From JBHOQS01 sp042408875 (GTDB lineage: Bacteria > Chloroflexota > UBA11872 > JBHOQS01), in NCBI GenBank assembly GCA_042408875.1, contig JBHOQS010000006.1:1-64000 (forward strand): a stretch of 64,000 nucleotides of DNA. Reading direction: 5' to 3'. Of this stretch, positions 52,475 to 61,191 are shown piece by piece. A model generated the notes under the pieces. That model was not told the origin of the DNA. It did no database searches and saw nothing but the letters and a program-made list of their open reading frames with translations. The translations under genes were made by a program, and so were the position numbers. How positions within the stretch are numbered: the first letter of the stretch is position 1; every line of letters starts with the position of its first letter.

Positions 52475-53563
52475 GTGAGAACCTCCCAGCGTACACAGCT
52501 GGCCGGCACGCCCGGGATTATCGCCCGATACCGGGATTTCCTGCCGGTCACGCCACAGACCCCGCTGATTACTCTGGGTGAGGGCAACACGCCGCTCGTG
52601 CCGGCGGAACGTCTGGCCGAGATGGTGGGGTGCCGCGCGGTCTACCTGAAGCTCGAGGGATGTAACCCCACCGGCTCGTTTAAAGACCGCGGCATGGCGA
52701 TGGCTGTAGCCAAGGCGCTGGAGCGCGGGGCGCGGGCGGTGATCTGTGCCTCAACAGGCAACACGGCCGCCTCGGCCGCGGCCTTCGCCGCCCGGGCAGG
52801 CATCGAGTCGATCGTGCTTCTGCCGGCAGGCTACATCGCCCGCGGCAAGCTATCCCAGGCGCTGATCCACGGCGCCCGCGTGGTGGCGATCCAGGGGAAC
52901 TTCGATGACGCGCTGCGCATCGTACGCGAGCTGGCGGAGCGGCACGAGGTCGCGCTGGTCAACTCCATTAACCCGTACCGGCTGGAGGGGCAGAAGACCG
53001 CCGCGTTCGAAGTATGCGATGCGCTCGGACAGGCCCCGGACATCCTGTGCATCCCCGTGGGCAACGCTGGGAACATCACTAGCTACTGGATGGGCTTCAC
53101 CGAGTACCGCCATCGCGGGCTGGTGTCGAACACGCCGCGGCTGTGGGGGTTCGAGGCGGCAGGCGCAGCACCGATCGTCGAGGGCCGGGTGATCGAACGG
53201 CCCCAGACGTTTGCCACAGCCATCCGGATCGGCAATCCGGCAAGCTGGGCGCGCGCAGTACAGGCGCGCGACGAGTCCGGCGGGATGATCGACAGCGTGA
53301 CCGATGAGGAGATCGAGCAGGCCTACCTGCTGCTGGCCCATCGCGAGGGGGTGTTCGTCGAGCCGGCTTCTGCGGCGGCTGTGGCCGGCTTGCTCAAGCA
53401 TCGTGAGAAGGTTCCTCGTGAGGCGACCGTGGTATGCGTGCTCACGGGCAGTGGTCTGAAAGACCCGGATGCCACAGCGCGGGCCCACGCTGAGATGCAT
53501 GAGCTGCCCAGCGATCTGGCTACCATCGAGCGGGCACTGGGATGGCGGCTTGCCACGGGCTAG
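52475..53563 (+). CDS. thrC: Threonine synthase
   Basis: A 362-residue PLP enzyme, GTG start at 52475. LITLGEGNTPLVPAERL opens the fold, NPTGSFKDRGMAM holds the Schiff-base Lys, ASTGNTAASAAAFAARAG the cofactor site and VGNAGNITSYW the phosphate loop. It converts O-phosphohomoserine to threonine. Only 14 bases separate it from hom, so they are one operon for threonine synthesis. Confidence 0.97.
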   Translation: MRTSQRTQLAGTPGIIARYRDFLPVTPQTPLITLGEGNTPLVPAERLAEMVGCRAVYLKLEGCNPTGSFKDRGMAMAVAKALERGARAVICASTGNTAASAAAFAARAGIESIVLLPAGYIARGKLSQALIHGARVVAIQGNFDDALRIVRELAERHEVALVNSINPYRLEGQKTAAFEVCDALGQAPDILCIPVGNAGNITSYWMGFTEYRHRGLVSNTPRLWGFEAAGAAPIVEGRVIERPQTFATAIRIGNPASWARAVQARDESGGMIDSVTDEEIEQAYLLLAHREGVFVEPASAAAVAGLLKHREKVPREATVVCVLTGSGLKDPDATARAHAEMHELPSDLATIERALGWRLATG

Positions 53564-53623
53564 GGCGCCAACCTATACTTGAGTGTACAAGGCGGGCGTA
53601 AGGACGGGCGAAGGAGACCTCCT

Positions 53624-54130
53624 ATGCTAGACATCGGAATGCCGGAGCTCATGCTGATCATGGTCATTGCCCTGATCGTGCTTGGCCCGGAGAAGCTGCC
53701 CGACTTCGCCCTTCGCGTTGGCCGGATGGTGTACCAGTTTCGGCAGCAGTACCAGGAGATCGCCGGCCAGATCCGCGCCGAGATTGAGCGTGCCCAGCAG
53801 GAGGTCCAGAGCATTACGGGCGACCTGGGCCTGGGGGTGGATGGCGGATCTGGTGTAAATACCCCACGCCTGCGCGTCAGTATCCTGGGCGCTGTCGCCG
53901 GGGTCCAGCCATCTTCGCCGGTCACACCGGTCTTGCACTGCTCCACCCTTGCAGCAGTGTGCGGCCGCGCGCTTTCCATGCCCTCTCCGGCCAGTCCCAC
54001 GGTCGAAGCCGTCGCGCTCACCCCGGACATCCTGGTCCCGCTGCATGCCAACGGCAGCACTCGCGATGGCGAGGTAGAAGCGTCCCCGCCGGCGACGCAG
54101 GTGCCTGAACAGCGCGTGCCAGCGCCTTAA
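53624..54130 (+). CDS. Sec-independent translocase TatA/TatB family protein
   Basis: From ATG 53624, placed by GAAGGAGACCTCCT; 168 residues. One N-terminal membrane helix (GMPELMLIMVIALIVLGPEKLPDFAL), with the LGPEKLP hinge of TatA/TatB, then an amphipathic helix (VGRMVYQFRQQYQEI) and a long low-complexity Pro/Ser/Thr/Val tail after residue 85. The window has several Tat substrates (solute-binding and ferritin-like proteins). No tatC is near. Whether it is A or B type is not settled. Confidence 0.9.
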   Translation: MLDIGMPELMLIMVIALIVLGPEKLPDFALRVGRMVYQFRQQYQEIAGQIRAEIERAQQEVQSITGDLGLGVDGGSGVNTPRLRVSILGAVAGVQPSSPVTPVLHCSTLAAVCGRALSMPSPASPTVEAVALTPDILVPLHANGSTRDGEVEASPPATQVPEQRVPAP

Positions 54131-54267
54131 GCAGCCCACTGGGCGTCGTATAGGGCGTCTCTACATGTGAAAACTATCCAGGCTTTCCAGCATTGCCCAG
54201 AACTCCTACCTCGTTGACCGCCCTGCTCAGGCAGCGCTACGCTTGATCCCGGCGCATTGACGCACAC

Positions 54268-55539
54268 ATGGGGCGGGGTGAGTGGATGCGGGAGAAAGCC
54301 ACAGATGAGGTCTTCACCCTCGATGAGCTGGCCACGTTCCTGAAAGCTGATCGCGCCGTCATCGCGGCGATGGCAGAGGCAGGGGAGCTGCCGGGCGTGC
54401 TGATCGGCGGGGATTGGCGCTTTCATCGCGAGAGCGTGCGGCGCTGGCTCCTGCGCCAGGACACCACGTTCACGCCATCTGGACAGCCTTCAGGAGGAAC
54501 GATCTTCGTCGTCGATGACGACGCGCTGGTGCGGCGGATCGTGCAGGACGTGCTGGTCGCCTCAGGATTCACCGTCGAGCTCTACGCCTCCGGTGAAGAA
54601 GCCCTGGCTGCGCTGCACGACCATGAGCCCGCCCTCATCCTGGTTGACGTCGTGCTGCCGGGGATGGACGGCTATGAGGTGTGCCGGCGCATCCGTCGCG
54701 ATCCTATGCTAGGCCGCCTGCTCGTGGTGCTGATGACCTCGCGGTCCTCGATCTCCGATAAGATGGACGGCGTGGCAGCGGGCGCTGACGACTATATCGT
54801 TAAGCCCTTTGATCCGCAGGAGATGGTCGCCCGCCTCCAGATGCTCCTGCGGCGCAGTCAGCGTGACCAGCAGCTCAATCCCCTGACGCTGCTCCCCGGC
54901 AACCGCGCTATTCAGCAGGCGCTGGAAGCGCGGCTACGCGGACGCGAGCCCTTCGCCGCGTGCTATGCCGACCTGGACAATTTCAAGGCTTTCAATGACC
55001 GCTATGGCTTCGTCGCCGGTGATGATGTGATCCGGCTGCTGGCGCGGGTGATCGTGGACTCGGCAGCCGCTCTGGGCATCCCCGATGTCATGGCCGGGCA
55101 CATTGGGGGGGACGATTTCCTGTTCATCACCCCACCTGAGTACGCGGTGCCGCTCTGCGACGCCATCGTGCGGGAGTTCGACCGCACCATCGTCGAGTAC
55201 TACTCTCCCGAAGACCGCGCTCGGGGCGGTATCCGAGCGGTCGATCGCACTGGCGTCGAGCGTGAGTTCCCCTTCGTCAGCGTCTCCATCGCCATTGTCC
55301 AGTACCGCGGGGAAGAGGACGTACATCCGGCGGAGATCGCCCAGGCGGGCGCGGAGATCAAGCGGTTCCTTAAGCGTACCCCCGGCAGTAAGTACCTGGT
55401 TGACCGGCGGGCTCTGCGACCCAGCGCGGACGTGCTGCCCGCCCGCATTGGCGAGCCGCTGCCACGCGGCGGGCAGGTGGAGGGCGCGTCAGTATCCTCA
55501 CCAGACTTGCCCCTGCCTGGAACGTGCTATAATCTCTAG
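54268..55539 (+). CDS. HTH-receiver-GGDEF(GGDDF) regulatory protein
   Basis: A 423-residue fusion in an unusual order. Residues ~15-65 are an excisionase/MerR-type HTH (FTLDELATFLKADRAVIAAMAEAGELPGVLIGGDWRFHRESV). Residues ~80-195 are a receiver (FVVDDDALVRRIV, Asp in LILVDVVLPGMDGYEVC, Lys in YIVKPFDP). Residues ~215-390 are a GGDEF fold (ACYADLDNFKAFNDRYGFVAGDDVIRL), but the signature reads HIGGDDF, with Asp for Glu, so diguanylate cyclase activity may be lost or changed. The last codons contain a promoter element for the following tRNA. Confidence 0.88.
   Translation: MGRGEWMREKATDEVFTLDELATFLKADRAVIAAMAEAGELPGVLIGGDWRFHRESVRRWLLRQDTTFTPSGQPSGGTIFVVDDDALVRRIVQDVLVASGFTVELYASGEEALAALHDHEPALILVDVVLPGMDGYEVCRRIRRDPMLGRLLVVLMTSRSSISDKMDGVAAGADDYIVKPFDPQEMVARLQMLLRRSQRDQQLNPLTLLPGNRAIQQALEARLRGREPFAACYADLDNFKAFNDRYGFVAGDDVIRLLARVIVDSAAALGIPDVMAGHIGGDDFLFITPPEYAVPLCDAIVREFDRTIVEYYSPEDRARGGIRAVDRTGVEREFPFVSVSIAIVQYRGEEDVHPAEIAQAGAEIKRFLKRTPGSKYLVDRRALRPSADVLPARIGEPLPRGGQVEGASVSSPDLPLPGTCYNL
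55507..55533 (+). promoter_or_regulatory. Promoter of tRNA-Ser, inside the upstream gene end
   Basis: A consensus TATAAT lies at 55528-55533 within the final codons of the regulator gene (Cys-Tyr-Asn-Leu-stop). TTGCCC at 55507-55512 is a possible -35, although the spacer is only 15. Transcription would begin near 55540, about 75 bases before the tRNA. Confidence 0.6.
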
Positions 55540-55614
55540 GTGCAGCGCACTGCCTGAGCAATGCGCTGTACGTGCTTTGCCCTTGTGGGCGATGCGGTGT
55601 AGGCGACATCGCGT

Positions 55615-55698
55615 GGAGAGATGGCCGAGTGGTTGAAGGCGCGCGTCTCGAAAACGCGTAGGCGATGAGCCTCCTGGGTTCGAATCCCAGTCTCTCCG
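55615..55698 (+). tRNA. tRNA-Ser(CGA): tRNA-Ser (anticodon CGA)
   Basis: A class II tRNA of 84 bases. The acceptor arm is GGAGAGA / TCTCTCC with G discriminator. The anticodon loop CTCGAAA gives CGA, reading UCG, on a CGCGT/ACGCG stem. The variable arm (TAGGCGATGAGCCTC region) is long, as in Ser tRNAs, and the T arm is CTGGG-TTCGAAT-CCCAG. The 3' CCA is not fully encoded (the sequence continues CCT). Confidence 0.97.
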
Positions 55699-55727
55699 CC
55701 TCATGGTCATCTTCCTTTTCTCTTCAT

Positions 55728-55761
55728 GGTGCCGCCCTCGAGAGGGCGGCACCGATTTTTT
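55728..55761 (+). terminator. Intrinsic terminator after tRNA-Ser
   Basis: GGTGCCGCCCTC (55728-55739) and GAGGGCGGCACC (55742-55753) form a 12-base stem around a minimal loop, then GATTTTTTCT. It follows the tRNA by 30 bases. The gap from there to the flippase start (55762-55963) shows no gene; GTACAAT at 55856-55862 may be a -10 element. Confidence 0.92.
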
Positions 55762-55963
55762 CTATCTCTTCCCATTTTCTGCTTTCCTTACCACGTTCCA
55801 CTTCCACGTTCCCGACACAGCTGGTATGCACAGCCCGTGGATGCGCTGCTGATGGTACAATGAGCACCACACCTGGGTCGTATACGACCTGCGCCAAGCC
55901 AGGGCACTTCGCCAAACCAGACGCTCGCACAGTCTGGACGCTCGTACAGACCAGCATGCAGCC

Positions 55964-57514
55964 ATGCCTATAACCCGCACGACGGCCTCGCCCCCTGGGG
56001 CAGAGCGGACTGCCACTGCGCCGGCACCACTGCCGCATGACGCGATACGCCGCATCGCGCGCAACGCCCTGGCGCCTATGGTCGCCCAGTTGATCAACAA
56101 AGGCCTGTTCTGGGCGTTCAGCATCTACATGCTGCGGACGCTGGGTCCTGCCGGGAGCGGCACGTATGCGGTAGCAGCAAACCTGGTCGCCTATTGCGCC
56201 ATTGTCGCTGACTTCGGTCTGGCCACGCTGCTGGCGCGAGACATTGCCCGGGAGCCAGCGCTCGCCCGCCGCTATACGGCAACCGGCGCGAGCCTGCGCG
56301 TGCTGCTCACGCTTGGCACCTGGCCGCTGCTGGCGCTGGCAACGCTGTGGCGCATGCGGTCCGAGAGCGACCCGGCGTTCGCGCCTGCCGTCGCTCTTTT
56401 GGCGCTCGGGCTCTTGCCGGGCGCGTTGAGCGGTGCGCTGAGTGCGCTCTACTACGGGCATGAGCGGATGGGCCTGCCGGCTGGTGTGCAGGTGCTCACG
56501 TCTGTGGTCAACGTCGCCCTGGGAGTGGTGCTCCTCTTCGCTGGCTGGGGTGTCGTAGGTCTCGCCGTTGCCTCGCTCGCGGCGAACCTGGTGACGCTCG
56601 TCGCGCTGTATGCCGGCGCGCGGCGCGACTTCTTTCCGCTCCAGTTCAGCGTTGACCTGTCGCTTGGCCGCTATTTCCTTGTGGCGGCCTTCCCGCTGAT
56701 GCTGAACTCGTTGCTGAACTCGCTCTTCTTCCGCATCGACGTACAGCTCCTCGACGGTAGCGGGCCGGTCGTGCTGCCGTGGAACATGGCGCTCCCCGGC
56801 GGCACGGAGGCCGTGGGATACTACACCGCGGCCTACCGGTTCGTGGACGCCATGCAAGTACTCTCCTCCAGCTTCGTGCTGGCGCTCTTCCCCACCCTGG
56901 CCCGCCGCGCCGGGATGGCCAATCGCGCTGGCCTTGCTGCCGCGTACGGCCATGCCCTGCGTGTTCTGCTGCTAGCCGGTGTCCCGGCCGCGCTGGTGCT
57001 CAGCGTCTACGCCGGGGAGATCATCGGACTGTTCGCCGGGCCGCGCTTCCTCCCGCACAGCGCGCTGGCGCTCTCTGTGCTTGCGTGGTTCATCCCCTTG
57101 AGCTTCGTGAACGGCGTGACCCAGTACGTGCTGATCGCGCTGGACCGCCAGCGGTTCATCACGGCCGCCTTTGCTGCCGCGACGCTGTTCAATATCAGCG
57201 CGAACCTGGCGCTGATCCCCCACTTCGGATATCTTGCCGCCGCGGCCACCACGGTCGCATCGGAGTGCGTCCTGCTGGCGCCGTTTGGCTGGGCCGCGCG
57301 GCGAGAGCTTCGCGCGGCACTGGCCAGTGTACAGCCGCTACGCCTGCTGCCGGCTGCGGTCGCGGCCGGGACGGTGCTCTTAGTGGTCAAGCCCTGGCTT
57401 CCCACTCTGGCGTTGCCGCTGGGGCTCTCCACATACGCCCTGCTGGCGCTGTGCTGCGGCGCAGTGGCGTCTGCTGATCTCGCCCTGGTGCGTCGCGCCC
57501 TGACCCGCTGGTGA
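55964..57514 (+). CDS. Oligosaccharide flippase/polysaccharide biosynthesis family protein
   Basis: A 516-residue membrane protein with about 12-14 helices, of the MOP superfamily (Wzx/RfbX type). NALAPMVAQLINKGLFWAFSIYMLRTLGPAGSGTYAVAANL is the typical N-terminal pair with Gly-rich loop; ALPGGTEAVGYYTAAYRFVDAMQVLSSSF and FIPLSFVNGVTQYVLIALDRQRFITAAF are repeated family motifs. It probably flips a lipid-linked glycan across the membrane. No glycosyltransferase cluster is adjacent. Confidence 0.9.
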   Translation: MPITRTTASPPGAERTATAPAPLPHDAIRRIARNALAPMVAQLINKGLFWAFSIYMLRTLGPAGSGTYAVAANLVAYCAIVADFGLATLLARDIAREPALARRYTATGASLRVLLTLGTWPLLALATLWRMRSESDPAFAPAVALLALGLLPGALSGALSALYYGHERMGLPAGVQVLTSVVNVALGVVLLFAGWGVVGLAVASLAANLVTLVALYAGARRDFFPLQFSVDLSLGRYFLVAAFPLMLNSLLNSLFFRIDVQLLDGSGPVVLPWNMALPGGTEAVGYYTAAYRFVDAMQVLSSSFVLALFPTLARRAGMANRAGLAAAYGHALRVLLLAGVPAALVLSVYAGEIIGLFAGPRFLPHSALALSVLAWFIPLSFVNGVTQYVLIALDRQRFITAAFAAATLFNISANLALIPHFGYLAAAATTVASECVLLAPFGWAARRELRAALASVQPLRLLPAAVAAGTVLLVVKPWLPTLALPLGLSTYALLALCCGAVASADLALVRRALTRW

Positions 57515-57763
57515 GTTGAAGTTTTAGCGAACTTTGAGGATTCCTGCGAACTGGCAGGAGTAGTATGTAGGATGTGACTGCACCGTAGCCAGCCATCACG
57601 CCGGCAGGTGGCGCAGCCAGTCACACACCGCGATCAGGGGTTTTAGCGCTTGCATTGGCGCTCTCCGGAGGCATCGCTGCGGCGGATCTCCGCTGCTGGA
57701 GCGCTTCCTACTAGGGCATAGGGGCTACTACGGCAGGCATTCGGGGATCTCTTGTATCTCTTC
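57515..57763 (+). other. Gap with weak inverted repeats before second efflux locus
   Basis: No gene seen. TCCTGC-GAACTG-GCAGGA (57542-57559) could be a weak transcript-end hairpin for the flippase gene. TGTGACTG (57573-57580) and CAGTCACA (57618-57625) are an 8-base inverted pair enclosing GC-rich sequence. Apparent minus-strand frames here are repeat-encoded and not credible. Confidence 0.4.
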
Positions 57764-57840
57764 GCTTGCAGCTTGCAACCTGAAGCTTGCAGCCTGAAGC
57801 TTGCAGCTTGCAGCCTGAAGCTTGCAGCTTGCAACCTGAA
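57764..57840. repeat. Eleven 7-bp tandem repeats upstream of RND gene
   Basis: The 77 bases are built entirely from heptamers: GCTTGCA and RCCTGAA, in the order GCTTGCA-GCTTGCA-ACCTGAA, GCTTGCA-GCCTGAA, then two blocks GCTTGCA-GCTTGCA-RCCTGAA. They end exactly at GGAGGAAACAGCGC, the ribosome binding site of the RND permease gene. GCTTGCA and its complement TGCAAGC can pair, so the RNA may fold. Copy number may vary by slippage. Confidence 0.9.
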
Positions 57841-57854
57841 GGAGGAAACAGCGC

Positions 57855-60800
57855 ATGGGATTGACTCGCCTCGCTCTGACGCGACCGGTCGCCATCCTGA
57901 TGCTCTTCGGCGCCCTCATCGTGCTGGGCCTCAACGCATACACGCGGCTGCCCGTGGACCGGCTGCCGCGCCAGACCTTCCCCGTCGTGCAGATCGCGGT
58001 GAGCTACCCCGGCGCCTCGCCACAGGATGTCGTGGAGTTCATCATCAAGCCGATTGAGCGGGCCGTGTTCGGCGCCCCCGGCCTGGACTCGCTCGATGCC
58101 ACCGCTAGCCAGGGCCAGGGCGTGGTTATCGCGCGCTTCACTGAAGGTGTGAACCTGGACGCTGCCGCTGCCGACATCGAGCGCCGGGTGAGCCGCATCC
58201 GTGGCCAGTTACCCGCCGATGCCAGCGCGCCGTCGATCATTCGCTCAGATGTCGGGCAGTTCCCCATCCTGAACGTGATTATGACCGGGCGGCTGCCCGC
58301 GGCGCAGCTCTATGACCTGGCTAGCGAAGTCGTCGTGCCTGCCTTGCAGTCCATTCCCGGTGTAGCCGACGTCACGCTCTTCGGCGGCCGGGCACGTGAG
58401 ATCCAGGTGCGAGTCGATCCCCTGAAGCTCAAGGCATACGAGCTCTCGCTGCAGCAGGTTGCCAACGCGATCACCCAGGAGAACGTCGATATCCCTGCCG
58501 GCAATGTCACGGTGAGCGAGCGTGAAAACACCGTGCGCCTGACCGGCCAGTTCAAAAGCCTGGATGAAATCCGGAACCTGGTTATCCCCGCCACCGGCGC
58601 AGCGGCCGCGGGGAGCACGCCGCGCCCGCCCGTGCGCATCAGGGACGTGGCCACCGTGGAGGATACCCTGGCCGACGTCACCCGCATTCAGCGCTATAAC
58701 GGCCAGGAAGGTATCGGGATCACCATTGTGAAGCAAACCGATGCTAACTCCATTAAGGTCGCCGATGATGTGAAGAGCGCCCTGGCACGCAATGGCCGCA
58801 TCACACGGCAGCTCCCGCAGGGCGTCGAGTTTATCATCACGAACGACACCACCACCTCCACCAGGCAGGCGCTGGCAGCAGTGCAGAACGACTTGGTGCT
58901 GGCCGTGCTGATCTGCGGCCTGGTCCTGCTGGTGTTCCTGCATTCGTGGCGCAACACATTGATCGTGCTGTTCGCCATCCCGACCTCGCTGATCTCGACG
59001 TTCCTGGTGATGTTTTTTGCCGGGTTCACGCTGAACCTGATGTCCCTGATGGCCCTGGCGCTGTTGATCGGTATCCTGGTGGATGACTCCATCGTCGTGC
59101 TCGAGAACATTCATCGCCATTTAGGGCTGGGCGAGACGCCGTTCTCTGCAGCGCTCAAAGGCCGCGCTGAGATCGGCCTGGCGGCGATGGCGATCACGTT
59201 CATGGATGTGGTCGTCTACGTGCCGGTGGCGTTCATGGCCGGCAACCTCGGCACGCTCTTCCGCGAGTTCGGCCTCACCATCGCTACCGCGACGCTGTTC
59301 TCGCTGTTCGTCTCGTTTACGCTTACGCCAATGCTGGCCTCCCGCTGGATGAAGCCACACGATCCAAACCACAGAGCACGTGGCTGGAGCTTCAGCGCGT
59401 GGTGGGACCGCAACTTTACCAGGTTTGCGAACGGCTATGGGCGGGTGCTGGAGTGGTGCCTGCGGCACCGTTTCCTGCCATTCATGATCGGCGTTGTGGC
59501 GCTGGTCGCCTGCTGGGCGATGGTGCACTACAACGTCATCGGCAGCGAGTACGCGCCGCAGGAGGACACCGGCCAGTTCAATGTCAACTTTACTATGCCC
59601 CCCGGCACCGGGCTGGCCGTCACGGATGCGGCGGTGCGCCGCATCGAGCAACAGTTGCTGGCGATGCCTGAAGTAAAGACCGTCTTCACCTCCGTAGGCG
59701 GCCAGCGTGGCCGCTTTGCCAGCATGTCGGTCGAGCTCGTGCCCAAGGACCAGCGGAAGAAGAGCGTCTGGCAGATTATGCAGCAGGTGCGTGAGCTGGC
59801 GGCAGAGAACCCTGAGCTAACGGTACGCACGTCTATTCCGACAGGCTTTGGAGGGTTCGGCGGCGGCATCACGGTACGTATCTCTGGTCCCGACGCCGAC
59901 ACGCTGTCGCGTCTAGGCGAACAGGTTGAAGCCGTAGTGCGCCGCACCCCCGGGGCAATCGAAGTGGTGAACTCGAGCCAGGCAGGCGAGCCTGAGATCC
60001 GTGCGGTGGTGGACCACGAGGCGCTGGCCGACCTTGGGCTAACCACTAACCAGGTGGCGCAGGCGATCCGCACGGCAGTCCAGGGCACGGTAGCCTCACA
60101 GCTTCGCGTCGAAGGCCAGACGCAGGTAGATATTCGGGTGATGCTGGACCGCGGTGCCGACAGACAGCTTGATCTCCAGGACCTGGAGACGGTCCCGATC
60201 CTGTCCAGCCGCGGCTTTCTGGTACGGCTGGGCCAGGTGGCCAAGCTCAGCTACGCTACCGGCCCGGCGCAGATCAACCGCACGAACCGGCAACCGGTGC
60301 TGACGATCAGCGCCTCGGTATCCGGCAGGCCGCTCGGCGACGTGGCGCGTGACCTGCGTGCCGCCCTGCGCAGCGTGCCGGTGCCGTCTGGCTATAGCGT
60401 CAGCGTGGTAGGCCAGGCACAGCAGCTTGATCGCGCGTTCCAGTCGCTTGTCCAGGCGCTCACCCTCTCCGTGATCCTGATGTACATGCTCATGGCCGCC
60501 CTGTACGAGTCGCTTATCCATCCCTTTACTGTGCTGCTGTCGCTGCCGCTGGCGCTCGTAGGGGCGCTGGTGGGCTTGAAGCTCACCAACAACACACTCA
60601 ACATCTTCAGCATGATCGGCATGATCATGCTGATGGGCCTGGTGGCAAAGAACGCCATCCTGCTGGTCGACTTTACGAATACGCTGCGGGAGCGCGGTTT
60701 GAGCCGCTTCGAAGCGCTACGCCAAGCCGGGCCGATCCGCCTGCGCCCGATCCTCATGACCACCGGCACCATGGTCTTCAGCATGATCCCGCTGGCGCTG

Positions 60801-61088
60801 AAGCTCGGAGAGGGTTCGGAGACACGCTCGCCGATGGCGATTGTGGTGATTGGCGGATTGCTGTCGTCAACGCTGTTAACGCTGCTGTTCGTGCCGGTGC
60901 TGTACACGTTCCTCGACGATTTGCAGGGCCTGCTGCTGAAGACCCTGCGCTGGCGGCCGGCCTGGCGGCTGCGTCTGCGTCGCCGCCCGGCACCTGCGCC
61001 GGTGCCCGAGCCTGCACCTGTGCCTGCACCGGCGGTGCAGCATACGCAGGTGCCAAACCTGGGCGTGCAACCATTCTCTGAGGCTTAA
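57855..61088 (+). CDS. RND family efflux transporter permease (second system)
   Basis: A 1077-residue AcrB-type pump. Porter entry LPRQTFPVVQIAVSYPGASPQDVVEFIIKPIERAV; TM4 LLIGILVDDSIVVLENIHRHL with the Asp pair; GRAEIGLAAMAITFMDVVVYVPVAFMAG loop; TM10 GLVAKNAILLVDFTN. GGAGGA lies before ATG. C-terminal Pro/Ala-rich tail (PVPEPAPVPAPAV). Its partner adaptor follows after a 103-base gap. It is a paralogue of the pump at 17.2-20.5 kb, with the pump before the adaptor in both. The substrate is unknown. Confidence 0.95.
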   Translation: MGLTRLALTRPVAILMLFGALIVLGLNAYTRLPVDRLPRQTFPVVQIAVSYPGASPQDVVEFIIKPIERAVFGAPGLDSLDATASQGQGVVIARFTEGVNLDAAAADIERRVSRIRGQLPADASAPSIIRSDVGQFPILNVIMTGRLPAAQLYDLASEVVVPALQSIPGVADVTLFGGRAREIQVRVDPLKLKAYELSLQQVANAITQENVDIPAGNVTVSERENTVRLTGQFKSLDEIRNLVIPATGAAAAGSTPRPPVRIRDVATVEDTLADVTRIQRYNGQEGIGITIVKQTDANSIKVADDVKSALARNGRITRQLPQGVEFIITNDTTTSTRQALAAVQNDLVLAVLICGLVLLVFLHSWRNTLIVLFAIPTSLISTFLVMFFAGFTLNLMSLMALALLIGILVDDSIVVLENIHRHLGLGETPFSAALKGRAEIGLAAMAITFMDVVVYVPVAFMAGNLGTLFREFGLTIATATLFSLFVSFTLTPMLASRWMKPHDPNHRARGWSFSAWWDRNFTRFANGYGRVLEWCLRHRFLPFMIGVVALVACWAMVHYNVIGSEYAPQEDTGQFNVNFTMPPGTGLAVTDAAVRRIEQQLLAMPEVKTVFTSVGGQRGRFASMSVELVPKDQRKKSVWQIMQQVRELAAENPELTVRTSIPTGFGGFGGGITVRISGPDADTLSRLGEQVEAVVRRTPGAIEVVNSSQAGEPEIRAVVDHEALADLGLTTNQVAQAIRTAVQGTVASQLRVEGQTQVDIRVMLDRGADRQLDLQDLETVPILSSRGFLVRLGQVAKLSYATGPAQINRTNRQPVLTISASVSGRPLGDVARDLRAALRSVPVPSGYSVSVVGQAQQLDRAFQSLVQALTLSVILMYMLMAALYESLIHPFTVLLSLPLALVGALVGLKLTNNTLNIFSMIGMIMLMGLVAKNAILLVDFTNTLRERGLSRFEALRQAGPIRLRPILMTTGTMVFSMIPLALKLGEGSETRSPMAIVVIGGLLSSTLLTLLFVPVLYTFLDDLQGLLLKTLRWRPAWRLRLRRRPAPAPVPEPAPVPAPAVQHTQVPNLGVQPFSEA

Positions 61089-61103
61089 GTCTGAGGCTTA
61101 AGT
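61078..61103. repeat. 13-bp tandem duplication spanning the RND stop codon
   Basis: CTGAGGCTTAAGT occurs at 61078-61090 and 61091-61103. The first copy contains the last sense codons and TAA of the pump gene; the second copy duplicates them, giving another TAA just after. The rest of the gap 61104-61191 leads to GAAAGGAGAGGTGT, the adaptor's ribosome binding site. Confidence 0.65.
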
Positions 61104-61191
61104 ATGACGCACGGCACTACCGCCCTGAACTGGAGTCGCATGGGCATTGCGTAGAGCTGCATAGGCGACCGAACGCCGAAAGGAGAGGTGT

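Noticed and set aside
55724..56953. 409-codon minus-strand frame
   Set aside because: Arg/His/Gln-rich shadow of the flippase gene and the tRNA terminator region.
57643..57943. Minus-strand peptides with repeats of SFRLQAA type
   Set aside because: They are translations of the 7-bp tandem array; a period-7 DNA repeat gives a repeated peptide by chance.
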